Counted from the stretch's first letter, positions 43,668 to 52,670 are shown. The stretch: 64,000 bases of DNA from Vulcanimicrobium winogradskyi (GCA_003134965.1 PLDA01000003.1:434001-498000); one strand, 5' to 3'. A program made the numbers and translations. The notes: generated by a model not told the origin, from the sequence alone.

Positions 43668-45790
43668 TAGTGGCAGTTCTCCACCGTGTCATCGGGCTTG
43701 AAGTTACTGAGAAGCCACCAATACGTGAACTGCCCGTGGGTGTTGTCGTTGTACTCGCCGTTAGGATCGTCGTACAACTCGGGCAAGAATACGCCGTTCT
43801 CTTTGTTGTTCTGACCGCACCACGACAGCGGCAGGATATGGTGCGCTTGGAAACCCGCAGGGGGGGCCTTTAGCCACTTCAATAACTCCGTCTGAAGCGT
43901 GTTCGACGTAGCGCAGGGAAGCTGGCGTTTGGGCCCCGGGCAGTATTGGAACGGCCGGTGCGTCGGGAACGGCACGTAGCCGTTATCTTGATTGTACACT
44001 TGCGCAATAGCCCAGTTCGGATCAAGGATTTTGACCTTCGGGTAGAACACGCCCTTATTGTTGATATAGAAGAACCCGCCGACCTTCGGATTTACTATTG
44101 GGATAGGGTTGAGAAACTTATACCAAACCATGTTGAAGCTGAATTGGTCTCTTTCGGCGTGTCCCAGCACTGGAGCGACCGTGGAAACGTCGGTCGCACA
44201 CACGTTAAACCTCCCATATGACCCGATGATCTGGCACTTCTGCGCGTAGATAATCAGCTCTTTCGACTCAGATTCTCGATTCAAGTTCACACCCGTTTGG
44301 AACAGCACTATCATTGGGAGCAGAGAACTTGTTAAACAATAAGACACGACTCGAATCTGTCCCACCGCCTTAGAGGCGCCAAGGCTGAGATCACCGGCAG
44401 CATTGCTCTCGGCGATCCAGCCCTCACAACCAAATCGCGCCGAAGTTGGCGGAGTCTTATTGAGAAACTTCACGACGTTCAGAGGCGGGTTAAAGGGATC
44501 GAAGCCTGCATCCGTGGCTTGGGGTCGTCTTGCCTTGTTGAGCGTATCGAGGTTGGTGGCGATAAACGGGAAATCTGGGACTTGTCCATCGTCGTCCGAT
44601 TGGACCGTCGAACCATCCGGCACGACGATATTCCCTTGCGCGTCCTGCTCGTAGATGTCTGAAGCGTTCACCTCGCCTTCAGCCGAGACCGGGGAAAGAA
44701 CGCGCAGAACAACGATCGTATCGCTGCTCGTTGCTCCGGACGCGGCCGTTACGTTGACATGAATGGAAAAGTCGCCAGGCATGACGCTGTCCGCGACATC
44801 AAAGGACAATGCGTTCGCATTCGGAAGCGTGTTGGTCGCCTGACTCGCAAACTGTAGATTGCTGAACGTCGAAATGTCGCCCGACACGTGCCATGTGAGA
44901 GCACCGAACCCAGGGTCGGCGCTGTCGGTGAAGGCGAGTGACGGTTTAGAGACCAGGCTCGCCGTATAGAGCAGTTTCGCGATATCCGGGGGCGGCGGCG
45001 GGCTGCAGGTCGGCGGGCCGTCGATAACTGGGGTAGCCGTGATCTCAGCGTCGGCGAACGAGCCGGTTCGTGGCTTGCGAACGCTTCCCGAGGGCGAACG
45101 ACCGACCCGAGGCGCCGACGCAGAGTTACGCCGTACTGAGCTCGGTACCGCACCCGGCGCACACGTTCCGACATGCACAAGCATCGTAATTGTAAACGCT
45201 TCGGGAAAACCAGAGACGCCATCGGTCGCGTCAGTCACAATCGCCGTCCCGTCAAACTCAATGTTCACAACCCTGGGGCCGGACTTCGGATCCACGTTGG
45301 TCGTGAGAGCGGCACGGAACCTTGAAGTACACGAGCCTGACGCTGGCGTGATCGTCGCGCCCATGCTTGCTGCTGCCGCATTGGGCGTGATCGTGATCGT
45401 TGAGCAGCTTCCGTCTCCGTCGTCGAAGTCGGTGTACGCGAGCTGCCAGTCTTGCGAAATCGTGCCGGCGTAGTCGACATAGCAATCGGCGACCGGCGCG
45501 TTTGGTCCGCTCGACGCCGTGTTGAGAACACATTGGTTCGTGACCGTAGTGGGGGCACCAGAGTGGCTCGAAGCGGTCGCAACGGTTCCGGCCGGCGGAG
45601 GCTGCGTTGCTTGCGCCGTGCCCGGGAGGCTACTCTTCGACGCTCCGCCTCCCGAACAGCCAGCAACAATAACCGCCAACATCGTCGCGGAACCAGCGCG
45701 CAAGATGTGTCGGACACCGCTTCCCGCGAGAGCAGAAACCGGCTTGGCGGCGCGATGAAACACACCCAACACTCTGAAGGCACCCCGCAT
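43667..45790 (-). CDS. Exported HNH-nuclease toxin-like lipoprotein
   Basis: From ATG 45790 the protein has about 707 residues. A lipoprotein-type signal (TMLAVIVAGCSGGG) precedes a long beta-rich region. The C-terminal 70 residues form an HNH-type toxin domain: AHHILPLSWCGQNNKENGVF, then LPELYDD and HGQFTYWW. This layout, with an immunity gene immediately downstream, is that of a polymorphic toxin. The start is uncertain: ATG 45871 would add 27 residues, and neither start has a strong ribosome binding site. How the nuclease reaches another cell is unknown; no secretion genes are nearby. Confidence 0.7.
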   Translation of the reverse strand: MRGAFRVLGVFHRAAKPVSALAGSGVRHILRAGSATMLAVIVAGCSGGGASKSSLPGTAQATQPPPAGTVATASSHSGAPTTVTNQCVLNTASSGPNAPVADCYVDYAGTISQDWQLAYTDFDDGDGSCSTITITPNAAAASMGATITPASGSCTSRFRAALTTNVDPKSGPRVVNIEFDGTAIVTDATDGVSGFPEAFTITMLVHVGTCAPGAVPSSVRRNSASAPRVGRSPSGSVRKPRTGSFADAEITATPVIDGPPTCSPPPPPDIAKLLYTASLVSKPSLAFTDSADPGFGALTWHVSGDISTFSNLQFASQATNTLPNANALSFDVADSVMPGDFSIHVNVTAASGATSSDTIVVLRVLSPVSAEGEVNASDIYEQDAQGNIVVPDGSTVQSDDDGQVPDFPFIATNLDTLNKARRPQATDAGFDPFNPPLNVVKFLNKTPPTSARFGCEGWIAESNAAGDLSLGASKAVGQIRVVSYCLTSSLLPMIVLFQTGVNLNRESESKELIIYAQKCQIIGSYGRFNVCATDVSTVAPVLGHAERDQFSFNMVWYKFLNPIPIVNPKVGGFFYINNKGVFYPKVKILDPNWAIAQVYNQDNGYVPFPTHRPFQYCPGPKRQLPCATSNTLQTELLKWLKAPPAGFQAHHILPLSWCGQNNKENGVFLPELYDDPNGEYNDNTHGQFTYWWLLSNFKPDDTVENCH

Positions 45791-46299
45791 AAAGCTTAAA
45801 GCCGGCTTACGAAAAAGCCGGCGCAGAACGCGGTCATCCTGCCAGATCGATTTTCGCTTGTCAATCCCCATCTTTTTCGGAGCGGCGGTGCTGGTACGCC
45901 GATTGGAATCACAGCGAGCTGACCAATTAAGCAGTTTGACGACCGGAGTCTCCGTCGGCGCAAGCCAACATAGGTTGTCTATGCTGAAGCGGGTGCGCGC
46001 TGCCGCACCGACTTCACCACGGACCGCGCGCACGATGAGGCCTGGGCTTCGCTAAGGCTCTCGGGGTCGGGTCGACATGCAATGAATCCGGCCAGGTCGT
46101 CCACGACCTTCTCGGCGCGATCCAAGAGTGGCTTGTGTTCGGGACGAATCCGTCGTCTTAGGACACGGCGCCGGCGGACGGGTTGGCGCGGCTCGACCTC
46201 AGTGACACGGCGACCGGTCGCGCATTGCTTTGGTGAAGCGTACGTCCGCTGCGCCCGAGGCTGTTTGCGGCGCTCCAGCATCGCGAAGGGTGAATCGAT

Positions 46300-46540
46300 C
46301 TTCGTGACGCGCGCCGAAACGGATCCGTCGTGTCGTCAAACGCGAGGTCGCCAGGATCGACGCCGAGCACCGACGCGAGACGCAGACCCGGTATGAGGCC
46401 GGGAGAGTGCACCTCGCATCTCCCGGGTGACCGATCGTGCCGTCGACCCTGCCCGCCACCCTCGCCAACTCGGTGATGGAGATCCTCGTCCTCGTGAAGC
46501 CGATTCAGCCGCATACCAAACTTCTCGGGCTCCATTTTCC
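46300..46540 (-). pseudogene. XRE-family regulator remnant
   Basis: Two overlapping minus frames together spell an XRE helix-turn-helix domain. One gives RISITELARVAGRVDGTIGH; the next continues EVHSPGLIPGLRLASVLGVD, then PGDLAFDD. The switch near 46420 is a small indel. Nothing coherent follows. It is a decayed regulator next to the toxin locus. Confidence 0.5.
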
Positions 46541-46845
46541 GGAATTGTAAACGGGGAGGACTAGCAGCGTCTGCCAAGTGGCTCTATCATTGGTGTGGGG
46601 TGGCGACGCGCTCGCTGTGAGGCGAGCCCACACCCGGCGTCGCTGCCCCGCCTCTCGCCGGTTCCGTTCGCAGGCGTGGCCGGCACGGGCGTGCGCGCGG
46701 AAGCCTCGCCGCATGGCGAGGCCTTCGCGGCCGCCAGCGAGCTGCGCGCCCCTAGTAGAGCGGCTCCGGTGATCTGACGCCGAAGGGAAGGCCACCCGGG
46801 TGATTTCACCCGGTGTCGGCACGTGGTGCCGGAAGGGTGTTTGCC
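46541..46845 (+). other. Leader region with two strong stem-loops
   Basis: No gene is supported. Two perfect 8-bp inverted repeats stand out: GCCTCGCC / GGCGAGGC (46703-46722, loop GCAT) and CCGGGTGA / TCACCCGG (46796-46813, 2-nt loop). The second ends 33 bp before the start of the exported peptide gene. Neither is followed by a T run, so they are more likely operators or RNA structures than terminators. Confidence 0.4.
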
Positions 46846-46968
46846 ATGACCTTGTTGGTTCTGGTAGTGTCGCTGCTTGTCGGCGGCGTCACCGCCGGGG
46901 CGTCCGCTCCGGCAAACGGGGCTTCTGCCGCTTCGATGAGCGTGATCGGACCGGCGGGAGGCTCGTAG
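46846..46968 (+). CDS. Short exported peptide (40 residues)
   Basis: ATG 46846 opens a 40-residue frame, MTLLVLVVSLLVGGVTAGAS followed by a Gly/Ala/Ser-rich tail ending GPAGGS. It has a hydrophobic core and a probable cleavage site around AGASA, leaving a mature peptide of about 20 residues. A weak GGAAGGGT lies 6-12 nt upstream. It is 127 bp before, and in the same direction as, a TPR-LuxR regulator gene, so it could be a signalling peptide precursor. A chance hydrophobic frame cannot be excluded. Confidence 0.4.
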   Translation: MTLLVLVVSLLVGGVTAGASAPANGASAASMSVIGPAGGS

Positions 46969-47095
46969 CGGAGCGAGCCCGCTCGCGGCGAAGCACCGAC
47001 GCCTATGGCGGGCGTCAGGTGGTGAGCGTCCGTCACGCCTCTTCCGGTGTGGAGGACAGATCACGGACGTAGGACCAGACCTGGCGCGCGCGACG

Positions 47096-48628
47096 ATGTC
47101 TGGCGCGCATGAACAGTTTCTCGGGGGTGATTTTGAGGGGTGTCTCGGGTCGTGCGATACGATTGTCGTTCGCGACGACGCCATGCACTTCGAACTCGCG
47201 CTCTTGCGAGCACGCGTCTTGCTGCGCCTCGATCGAGCCGATCGCGCCGTCGAGGCGCTCCTGGCGTGCGCCTTCACGCCGATCTCGACAGACGGACTCG
47301 TTACCGCCGAAATGCTATTGGGGACCGCGTATCTCCGACTCGGTCAGCATGAACGCGGTGAGGAGCTCCTTTCGCAGGCGGAGGCCCGCTCGAGCGACGC
47401 GCATCCGACCATCCGAGCCGAACTGACGCTGCATCGGGGCATCGCAAAGTATCTCACCAGCCGCCATGACGAGGCGGACGCGCTGCTGGCTTCGGTTCCG
47501 CCCGAAGCCGACATGATCAGGGCGCGAGCGCTCGAGTACCGTGGCTGGATCGAGTTCACTCGCGGCCGCTTTGACATCGCTGCGTTGAGGTTTCGGGCGG
47601 CCTTCGACTGCATCGGACTTTGTCGCTGGCGCGATCGCTTCGTCGAGGCCAACGTACTGCTCGGCCTGTGTACGCTCAGCGCAGAGATGATGGACACCGC
47701 TGCCTGGGAACCCGTGGAGCTACGCGTGCGCGCGTTCGACTGGAACGCTGCCGGATTAGGACGACCGCGGTTTTGGGTCGCGATGTACTGCTCCATGATG
47801 AGTGAACTGCTGGGTGACGACGAGCGCGCCCGAGCATGGTCGCGTCAAGCCGAGCTCGACGCACCGAACATCGCGTACCGAGCGATCGCACTCTGCCAAA
47901 CCGCTTCCGTCTTTCGGGGTTTGCGCGAGTCTCGCGCGCACCTCGAGTTCGCCCTGCGTGCACGCATCATATATGAAGCCATGGATCCGAGCGCTCTCGG
48001 TCCGGACCAGAAACAACTTCCGCTGTTCATTGCCGAAGAACTCGCCTATGGTAGGGCTCCCGAGGACGCCGCAAGACTTCTGAAGCAGTACCGGGAGGTT
48101 ATCGCGCCGATGCTTCGAGCCGTGGCCGGCGACGAGCGGTACGCCGCGCTCGAGGAGCTCATCGACGGATCTCTCGCCGACGCGCGCGGTGATCGCAACG
48201 CGGCGGTACGCTCGTATACCCGTGCCCTCAGCAAGTTTCGAAAGCTCGGCTATCGTCGTCGTGCGGCCGCGGTAGCGCTCCGGCTCGCGCGGATGACTGG
48301 ATCGAACCGCTATCGCCTATATGCCGCGTCGACGTTGACTGGCGCCGACCCCCGCTTTTGGATGGCACAGGAACTCCGTAGCGGGGGAGCCGACCGCGCC
48401 CCTATGCTAACGGACCGGCAGCGGATCGTTCTCACACTCGTCGCTGAGGGGAAAACCTACAAGGAGATCGGCGTCACCCTGGGTCGCTCCTGGAAGACGA
48501 TTAGTAACACGGTCGAGCAGCTGCGCGCGAAGTTCGGCACCGGGACGCGAGGCGAACTTGTCGCTGTGGCGATGAGGCGGGGAACCATCGGCGGCCCGAA
48601 CGACCCAGAAGCCTCTCGCAGCGCATAG
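47096..48628 (+). CDS. TPR-repeat transcriptional regulator with C-terminal LuxR HTH
   Basis: The 510-residue protein consists of a helical TPR-like array (about 10-410; for example HFELALLRARVLLRLDRADR and VTAEMLLGTAYLRLGQHERG). A C-terminal LuxR/GerE helix-turn-helix follows: LTDRQRIVLTLVAEGKTYKE, then IGVTLGRSWKTISNTVEQLR. There is no AAA (MalT/LAL) domain and no receiver, so the TPR part is presumably the sensor. ATG 47096 is preceded by GCGCGACG, a poor ribosome binding site. It sits behind a short exported peptide gene and ahead of a second HTH gene. Confidence 0.75.
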   Translation: MSGAHEQFLGGDFEGCLGSCDTIVVRDDAMHFELALLRARVLLRLDRADRAVEALLACAFTPISTDGLVTAEMLLGTAYLRLGQHERGEELLSQAEARSSDAHPTIRAELTLHRGIAKYLTSRHDEADALLASVPPEADMIRARALEYRGWIEFTRGRFDIAALRFRAAFDCIGLCRWRDRFVEANVLLGLCTLSAEMMDTAAWEPVELRVRAFDWNAAGLGRPRFWVAMYCSMMSELLGDDERARAWSRQAELDAPNIAYRAIALCQTASVFRGLRESRAHLEFALRARIIYEAMDPSALGPDQKQLPLFIAEELAYGRAPEDAARLLKQYREVIAPMLRAVAGDERYAALEELIDGSLADARGDRNAAVRSYTRALSKFRKLGYRRRAAAVALRLARMTGSNRYRLYAASTLTGADPRFWMAQELRSGGADRAPMLTDRQRIVLTLVAEGKTYKEIGVTLGRSWKTISNTVEQLRAKFGTGTRGELVAVAMRRGTIGGPNDPEASRSA

Positions 48629-48720
48629 GCGATTTCTCACGCTGGACGGCTCGCCCGCACTGGAGCATGATTCACCGTAAGCCTCGCTTCGGGGTCTAGC
48701 GAAACGTCCGCGTAGGTGTC

Positions 48721-49215
48721 GTGGTGCAGTGTGGGGCCTCAGTCTCGGTGCATTTATGTGCTGACGAAGCTTTCGACCGATCGCGCGAGCCTTCAGGTCC
48801 CCGCCGGCCCGTAGTCCCCGAAGGACGACCGGAAGAGCATGAAGCCGTTCTGAGCCCTGGAGAGGCCGCGGTCATCGAGCAACTTCGTCGGGGCAAGAAT
48901 CAAGTGATCATTGCGAGGGAGACGGGACGCAGCGCCGAGACGGTACGCACGATGTGCAAGAACGTCCGCGAAAAGTTCGGTGCTCACAGCGTCAAAGAAC
49001 TACTGCAAGGATTGGATAAGGGAGTGTACGTGATAGCCCGACCACGCGTCGGCGATTCGCCAGCATTCGGACTCGTATCGGCGCTTGTAGCGCTGAAGCG
49101 CGAGCGCGACCGGCAAGGGACGCGCGACCAAATGCGCACCGTACGACTGCATCGTGAAGAGATCTCGGCAATTCTACGATTGGCGAGCGCGGGTGAACCG
49201 AGTGCGAAGGGATGA
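48721..49215 (+). CDS. Small LuxR-type HTH protein
   Basis: The 164-residue protein has a LuxR-like helix-turn-helix at about 42-100: VLSPGEAAVIEQLRRGKNQV, IIARETGRSAETVRTMCKNV, REKFGAHSVKELLQ. The short N-terminal part is Pro/Glu-rich without a sensor domain. The C-terminal 50 residues are helical and charged. GTG 48721 is the first in-frame start. It follows the TPR-LuxR gene by 92 bp and ends just before kinase remnants. Confidence 0.6.
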   Translation: MVQCGASVSVHLCADEAFDRSREPSGPRRPVVPEGRPEEHEAVLSPGEAAVIEQLRRGKNQVIIARETGRSAETVRTMCKNVREKFGAHSVKELLQGLDKGVYVIARPRVGDSPAFGLVSALVALKRERDRQGTRDQMRTVRLHREEISAILRLASAGEPSAKG

Positions 49216-49234
49216 CTGAGGCTGCCGTTCCGCC

Positions 49235-49335
49235 GCGTTTGGAGCGCGTTCGCCGAGCGCGAAGACTCGCTCGCGGTCGGCGCAGGCGATTCCCGGGCCG
49301 TCGTCTTCGACGCTGACGGACGACACCACATCGGT
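49235..49335 (-). repeat. Kinase-tail remnant next to the intact kinase gene
   Basis: About 100 bp encode DDGPGIACADRERVFALGER (G1 and F boxes) in the same orientation as the other copies, flanked on both sides by unrelated sequence. It is the innermost and most decayed copy, 140 bp beyond the stop of the intact kinase. Confidence 0.7.
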
Positions 49336-49478
49336 GAGGTCGAAACGGCGAAGACGCCGACGACCCAGGCTCGCTGCCCGGGAACCGGCCGTCTCGTACC
49401 GACCCGTTTTGGCATCTTCCTCCCTGCCGTTTGGCACTACTTAGGGAATCGCGGCCGCGAATGTCAAGAAGGCAAGCA

Positions 49479-50597
49479 CTAGACTCGCGGAATGGCGAGG
49501 ACGAAACGCGCGCCACCCAGGGGTGAGGTCTCGAGCTCGACGCGCCCGCCGGCGCGCTCGATCATCAGGCGAACCAGCGCCAGGCCGATCCCGGTGCCGC
49601 TCGCATCGGTCACGCCGCGGTCGCCGAAGACGAAGACGCGCTCGCGGTCGCCGGGCGCGATCCCCGGCCCGTCGTCGTCGACGGTGACGCGGACGAGCCG
49701 CTCGTCATCGAGGTGGATGCCCACGAAGACGCCCCCGCCCGGGCGCCCATGTTTGATCGCGTTCTCGATCAGGTTGACGAGCACGAGCGTGAGACGGTCG
49801 GCATCGATCGCCACCCGTAACGCCGGAACCTCGTCGAATGCGACCGAGACGCCGCGCGCGGCCGCACTGCCGGTGCAGGCGTCGCGCGCGGCGTCGACCG
49901 CGTGCACGAAGGAACCGCTCGCCGGCGCGGGCAGTGAAGCGCGCATGTCGAGCAGCGAGATCTCGAACATCCCTTCGACCAGCCGGCTGAGGCGCAGCGA
50001 CTCGTTGTAGGCGATGCGCACGAAGCGCTCGCGTGTTCCGGCGTCGACGCCGTCGTCGAGCAGCGTCTCGAGGTAGCCGCGAATCGAGGAGAGCGGCGTG
50101 CGCAGTTCGTGTCCGAGCGAGCTGAAGAACGCATACCGCTCGCGCTCCTGAGCGCCGCGCGCGAGCGCGCGCTCGACGAGCGCCTCGATCGCGCCGGTGT
50201 CGGCCCCCTCGTAGGTGGTCCACCCGGTGCGAACCTCGAGCCGGGTCTCCGCCTCCATGGTCGCAGCGATCCGCGCGAGCGCCGAACGCGCGTCGACCGG
50301 CGCCGGGACGCTGCCGTCGCGGGTCGGCGCGACGAGCGCCGCGACGAAGACGTCGCTGCCGCCGTCGTGAGCGACGAGATCGCCGGCGCGGAGCACCCGC
50401 GAGACGGCAGTCGAGAAAGCGGCGGTCGCTGCGCGTTCGACGGCTCGCGCAGCGCGCAGGCCGCGGCGCCACGCGACGCGCTCGAGCTCCGGCAGACGCA
50501 CGACCAGCACCGGACGCGGCTGCTCTCCGAGCCCGGCAAGGCGCCGCGCGAACGCGTCTAGCCTCGGTAGCAGACCGCGAACGTCAGCCGCGTGCAA
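49479..50597 (-). CDS. Sensor histidine kinase, parent of the dispersed tail repeats
   Basis: The 372-residue cytosolic kinase has an N-terminal GGDEF-like region (1-150; VLVVRLPELERVAWRRGLRA), a HisKA helix with phospho-acceptor His163 (SSLGHELRTPLSSIRGYLET), and an HATPase domain with NLIENAIKHG (275-284), DDDGPGI (307-313) and GTGIGLALV. Codons 215-372 are the segment repeated across the left 49 kb. No membrane helix is present. TTG 50597 overlaps the response regulator stop by 14 bp; an upstream ATG at 50666 is in frame but deep inside the regulator gene. It should phosphorylate the regulator encoded before it. This is the only full-length copy. Confidence 0.85.
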   Translation of the reverse strand: MHAADVRGLLPRLDAFARRLAGLGEQPRPVLVVRLPELERVAWRRGLRAARAVERAATAAFSTAVSRVLRAGDLVAHDGGSDVFVAALVAPTRDGSVPAPVDARSALARIAATMEAETRLEVRTGWTTYEGADTGAIEALVERALARGAQERERYAFFSSLGHELRTPLSSIRGYLETLLDDGVDAGTRERFVRIAYNESLRLSRLVEGMFEISLLDMRASLPAPASGSFVHAVDAARDACTGSAAARGVSVAFDEVPALRVAIDADRLTLVLVNLIENAIKHGRPGGGVFVGIHLDDERLVRVTVDDDGPGIAPGDRERVFVFGDRGVTDASGTGIGLALVRLMIERAGGRVELETSPLGGARFVLAIPRV

Positions 50598-51270
50598 ACT
50601 TGTACCCGAACCCGTGGATCGTCTGGAGCAGCCCGGAACCCGTCGCGCGGTCGTCGAGCTTCGCACGCACGCGCCGGACGTGCACGTCGACGGTCCGCGC
50701 GTCGCCCTCGAAGTCGAAACCCCAGACGCGTTGCAACAGCGATGCGCGCGACAGCGCGACGCCGGCGTTCGACGCCAGCTCGAGCAGCAGCGCGAACTCG
50801 CGGGGCTTCAGCCCGACGTCGATGCCGTCGAGGCGGGCCTCGCGCGCCGCCTCGTCGATCTCGAGCCGATCGAATCGCAGCACGACCGGGGCCTGCGTCG
50901 AGCTCAGCCCCGCGCGCCGGCCGAGCGCTTTTACCCGCGCCACGATCTCGCGCGGCGAGAACGGCTTCACGACGTAGTCGTCAGCGCCGATCTCCAGCCC
51001 GACGATGCGGTCGATCTCCTCGGACCGTGCGGTCAGCACGAGGATCGGCACGTCGCGCGCCTCGCGCCGCAAGGCGCGGACGACGTCGAACCCGTCGACC
51101 ACCGGCAGCCCGAGGTCGAGGATCAGCAGGTCCGCGCCGCCGCGCGCGAGCCGTAGCGCTGCCGGGCCGTCCGCCGCCTCTTCGCAGCGAAAGCCCTCGC
51201 GCTCGAGGTGATGGACGAGCAACTCGCGGATGGACGCGTCGTCCTCCGCGACCACGATCCGGGTGATCAT
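50584..51270 (-). CDS. OmpR/PhoB-family response regulator
   Basis: The 228-residue protein has a receiver domain (1-120) with acidic pocket AEDDAS, phospho-acceptor Asp52 in LLILDLGLP, and Lys102 in DDYVVKPF. A C-terminal winged helix follows (LKPREFALLLELASNAGVAL, then RTVDVHVRRVRAKL). It is cotranscribed with the histidine kinase gene, with which it overlaps. A REP-like sequence lies immediately upstream of ATG 51270, so the promoter must be on its far side or within it. The target genes are unknown. Confidence 0.9.
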   Translation of the reverse strand: MITRIVVAEDDASIRELLVHHLEREGFRCEEAADGPAALRLARGGADLLILDLGLPVVDGFDVVRALRREARDVPILVLTARSEEIDRIVGLEIGADDYVVKPFSPREIVARVKALGRRAGLSSTQAPVVLRFDRLEIDEAAREARLDGIDVGLKPREFALLLELASNAGVALSRASLLQRVWGFDFEGDARTVDVHVRRVRAKLDDRATGSGLLQTIHGFGYKFARG

Positions 51271-51293
51271 GTCATCCTGAGCCTGTCGAAGGA
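51271..51293. repeat. REP-like element 1
   Basis: GTCATCCTGAGCCTGTCGAA matches the dispersed sequence also seen at 57854 and, inverted, at 62988. It is placed directly upstream of the response regulator start. Confidence 0.6.
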
Positions 51294-51309
51294 CGCCATA
51301 CCGCGGGCG

Positions 51310-51993
51310 GTGCCCGTTCAGAGACCGGCGAACCACCGCGGCGTGGACGTGGACGCGCTTGCCCGGGACCTGGCCCAGCGGTTCCTAGGGTACGACATCG
51401 TCGCGCCACCGTTTCCCGCGTATTATGCCGCGTGGGCCAAGCGCGACCTTGCGCAGATCCCGCCGGACCAGCGCACCGCCCTTCGAGCCGACGCACTGCC
51501 GATCGAATCAGTCGAGCAGATGGAGCATCGCGTGGCGGGCGACCTGGACGCGTACCTGTATCGCGCCGAACCGGGCGGCTCCGCCCTTCTGCTCGGCGTG
51601 CGTTCCGAAAGGATCGCATACGTCGCCTTTTGTGCGGGACTCTATTCGGTCGTTGAGCCGTATCAGGACTACACGTTCGCGCAGCTTGCGATGTTCGCGC
51701 TGACCGTTCGCGCGGAGGCGGACAACGTGCGTTTTTCGGGTGTCTGGGGCGGCGGCGGTGAAGCGACGCGTGTCAACGTCGACGTCGAGCGCGCATGGTA
51801 CGAAGCGCTCGACGAGCCGGGGCTCCGCGCATTGTATGCTCGGTGCGAAACGATCGCGCGCGACGCTGCGCTGCTGCTGGGCGATGGATCGGCGGCCGCA
51901 CCCGTCCTCGCGTTCTATGAACCGCAGACTGGAGCGGAGATCACGATGGGTGCCGGCCGGCCCAACCTCATCGCGGAGGTCGCGCTTTCCTGA
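51310..51993 (+). CDS. Uncharacterised protein upstream of the SRAP gene
   Basis: From GTG 51310 the protein is 227 residues, soluble alpha/beta, with YLYRAEPGGSALLLGVRSER and YTFAQLAMFALTVRAEADNV. I recognise no family. The stop overlaps the SRAP start (TGATG), so the two are translationally coupled. GTG 51343 is an alternative start; codons before 51310 are the REP-like element. It is divergent from the response regulator. Confidence 0.55.
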   Translation: MPVQRPANHRGVDVDALARDLAQRFLGYDIVAPPFPAYYAAWAKRDLAQIPPDQRTALRADALPIESVEQMEHRVAGDLDAYLYRAEPGGSALLLGVRSERIAYVAFCAGLYSVVEPYQDYTFAQLAMFALTVRAEADNVRFSGVWGGGGEATRVNVDVERAWYEALDEPGLRALYARCETIARDAALLLGDGSAAAPVLAFYEPQTGAEITMGAGRPNLIAEVALS

Positions 51994-52670
51994 TGTGCGC
52001 CCGGTTCACGCTCGCCAGTCCCGAACGGATCGTAGACCGCTATCCGCAGTTCAAGTTGCGGCGCAGCTGGCCGCGGCGTTACAACATCGCGCCGACCGAC
52101 GACGTGCTGGCGGTGCGCAACGATGCCGAAGGCGAGATCGAGCCGCTCCGCTGGGGGCTCGTTCCGCCGTGGGCACGCGATCTCTCGGCCGGCCGGAAGC
52201 TGATCAACGCGCGGGCGGAGACGCTCGCCGAGAAGCCCGCGTTCCGCGACGCACTGCAGCACCGACGCTGCGTGATCTTCGCCGACGGGTTCTACGAATG
52301 GACCGGCGCGAAGGGGCGGCGGCTGCCGTACCGCTTCACCCGCGACGGCGGAGCCGTGTTCGCGTTCGCCGGCCTGTGGGAGCGCTGGGGCCCGAAGGAC
52401 GCGCGCGTCGAGTCGTGCACGATCGTCACCTGCCCGCCGAACGCGCTGCTCGCGCAGATCCACGACCGCATGCCGGTGATTCTCGACGACGATGCGCTCG
52501 ACACGTGGTTGCACGGCGACCTCGCCGACGCCGTCTCGACACTGGTCCCCTACGACCCCTCGCGGATGCAGTCGGCCGCCGTCACGCCCGAGATGAACCG
52601 CCCGGCGTTCGACGACCCCCGCGCGATCGAGCCGGTCACCGACACCGTCAGCGTTCGTCTTTTTGAATGA
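51993..52670 (+). CDS. yedK-like: SRAP-domain (HMCES/YedK) protein
   Basis: The 225-residue protein has all the catalytic SRAP positions: Cys2 exposed after Met removal (MCARFTLAS), the asparagine loop RYNIAPTD (Asn31), Glu102 in GFYEW and His157 in IHDRMPVIL. SRAP proteins form a thiazolidine crosslink with abasic sites in single-stranded DNA, shielding them during replication. The ATG overlaps the previous stop. Its 3' end overlaps the convergent MaoC gene by 23 bp. Confidence 0.9.
   Translation: MCARFTLASPERIVDRYPQFKLRRSWPRRYNIAPTDDVLAVRNDAEGEIEPLRWGLVPPWARDLSAGRKLINARAETLAEKPAFRDALQHRRCVIFADGFYEWTGAKGRRLPYRFTRDGGAVFAFAGLWERWGPKDARVESCTIVTCPPNALLAQIHDRMPVILDDDALDTWLHGDLADAVSTLVPYDPSRMQSAAVTPEMNRPAFDDPRAIEPVTDTVSVRLFE

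Noticed and set aside
46300..46577. Possible tyrosine-recombinase remnant (GLRLASVLGVDPGDLAF)
   Set aside because: The neighbouring frame supplies ITELARVAGRVDGTIGH immediately before it, which makes an XRE helix-turn-helix a better reading. No integrase RHRY residues are present.
1..49478. Integrase, transposase or insertion sequence driving the island stack
   Set aside because: No DDE, serine or tyrosine recombinase motifs and no terminal inverted repeats were seen in any supported gene; the mover is absent or acts in trans.
49479..49960. Ordinary gene-family explanation for the kinase tails (independent full kinases)
   Set aside because: None of the dispersed copies has a HisKA helix or sensor region upstream, and homology starts at the same point in all of them.
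50592..51266. Plus-strand open frames opposite the response regulator
   Set aside because: Arginine/serine-rich shadows of a clear OmpR-family gene, with no ribosome binding sites.
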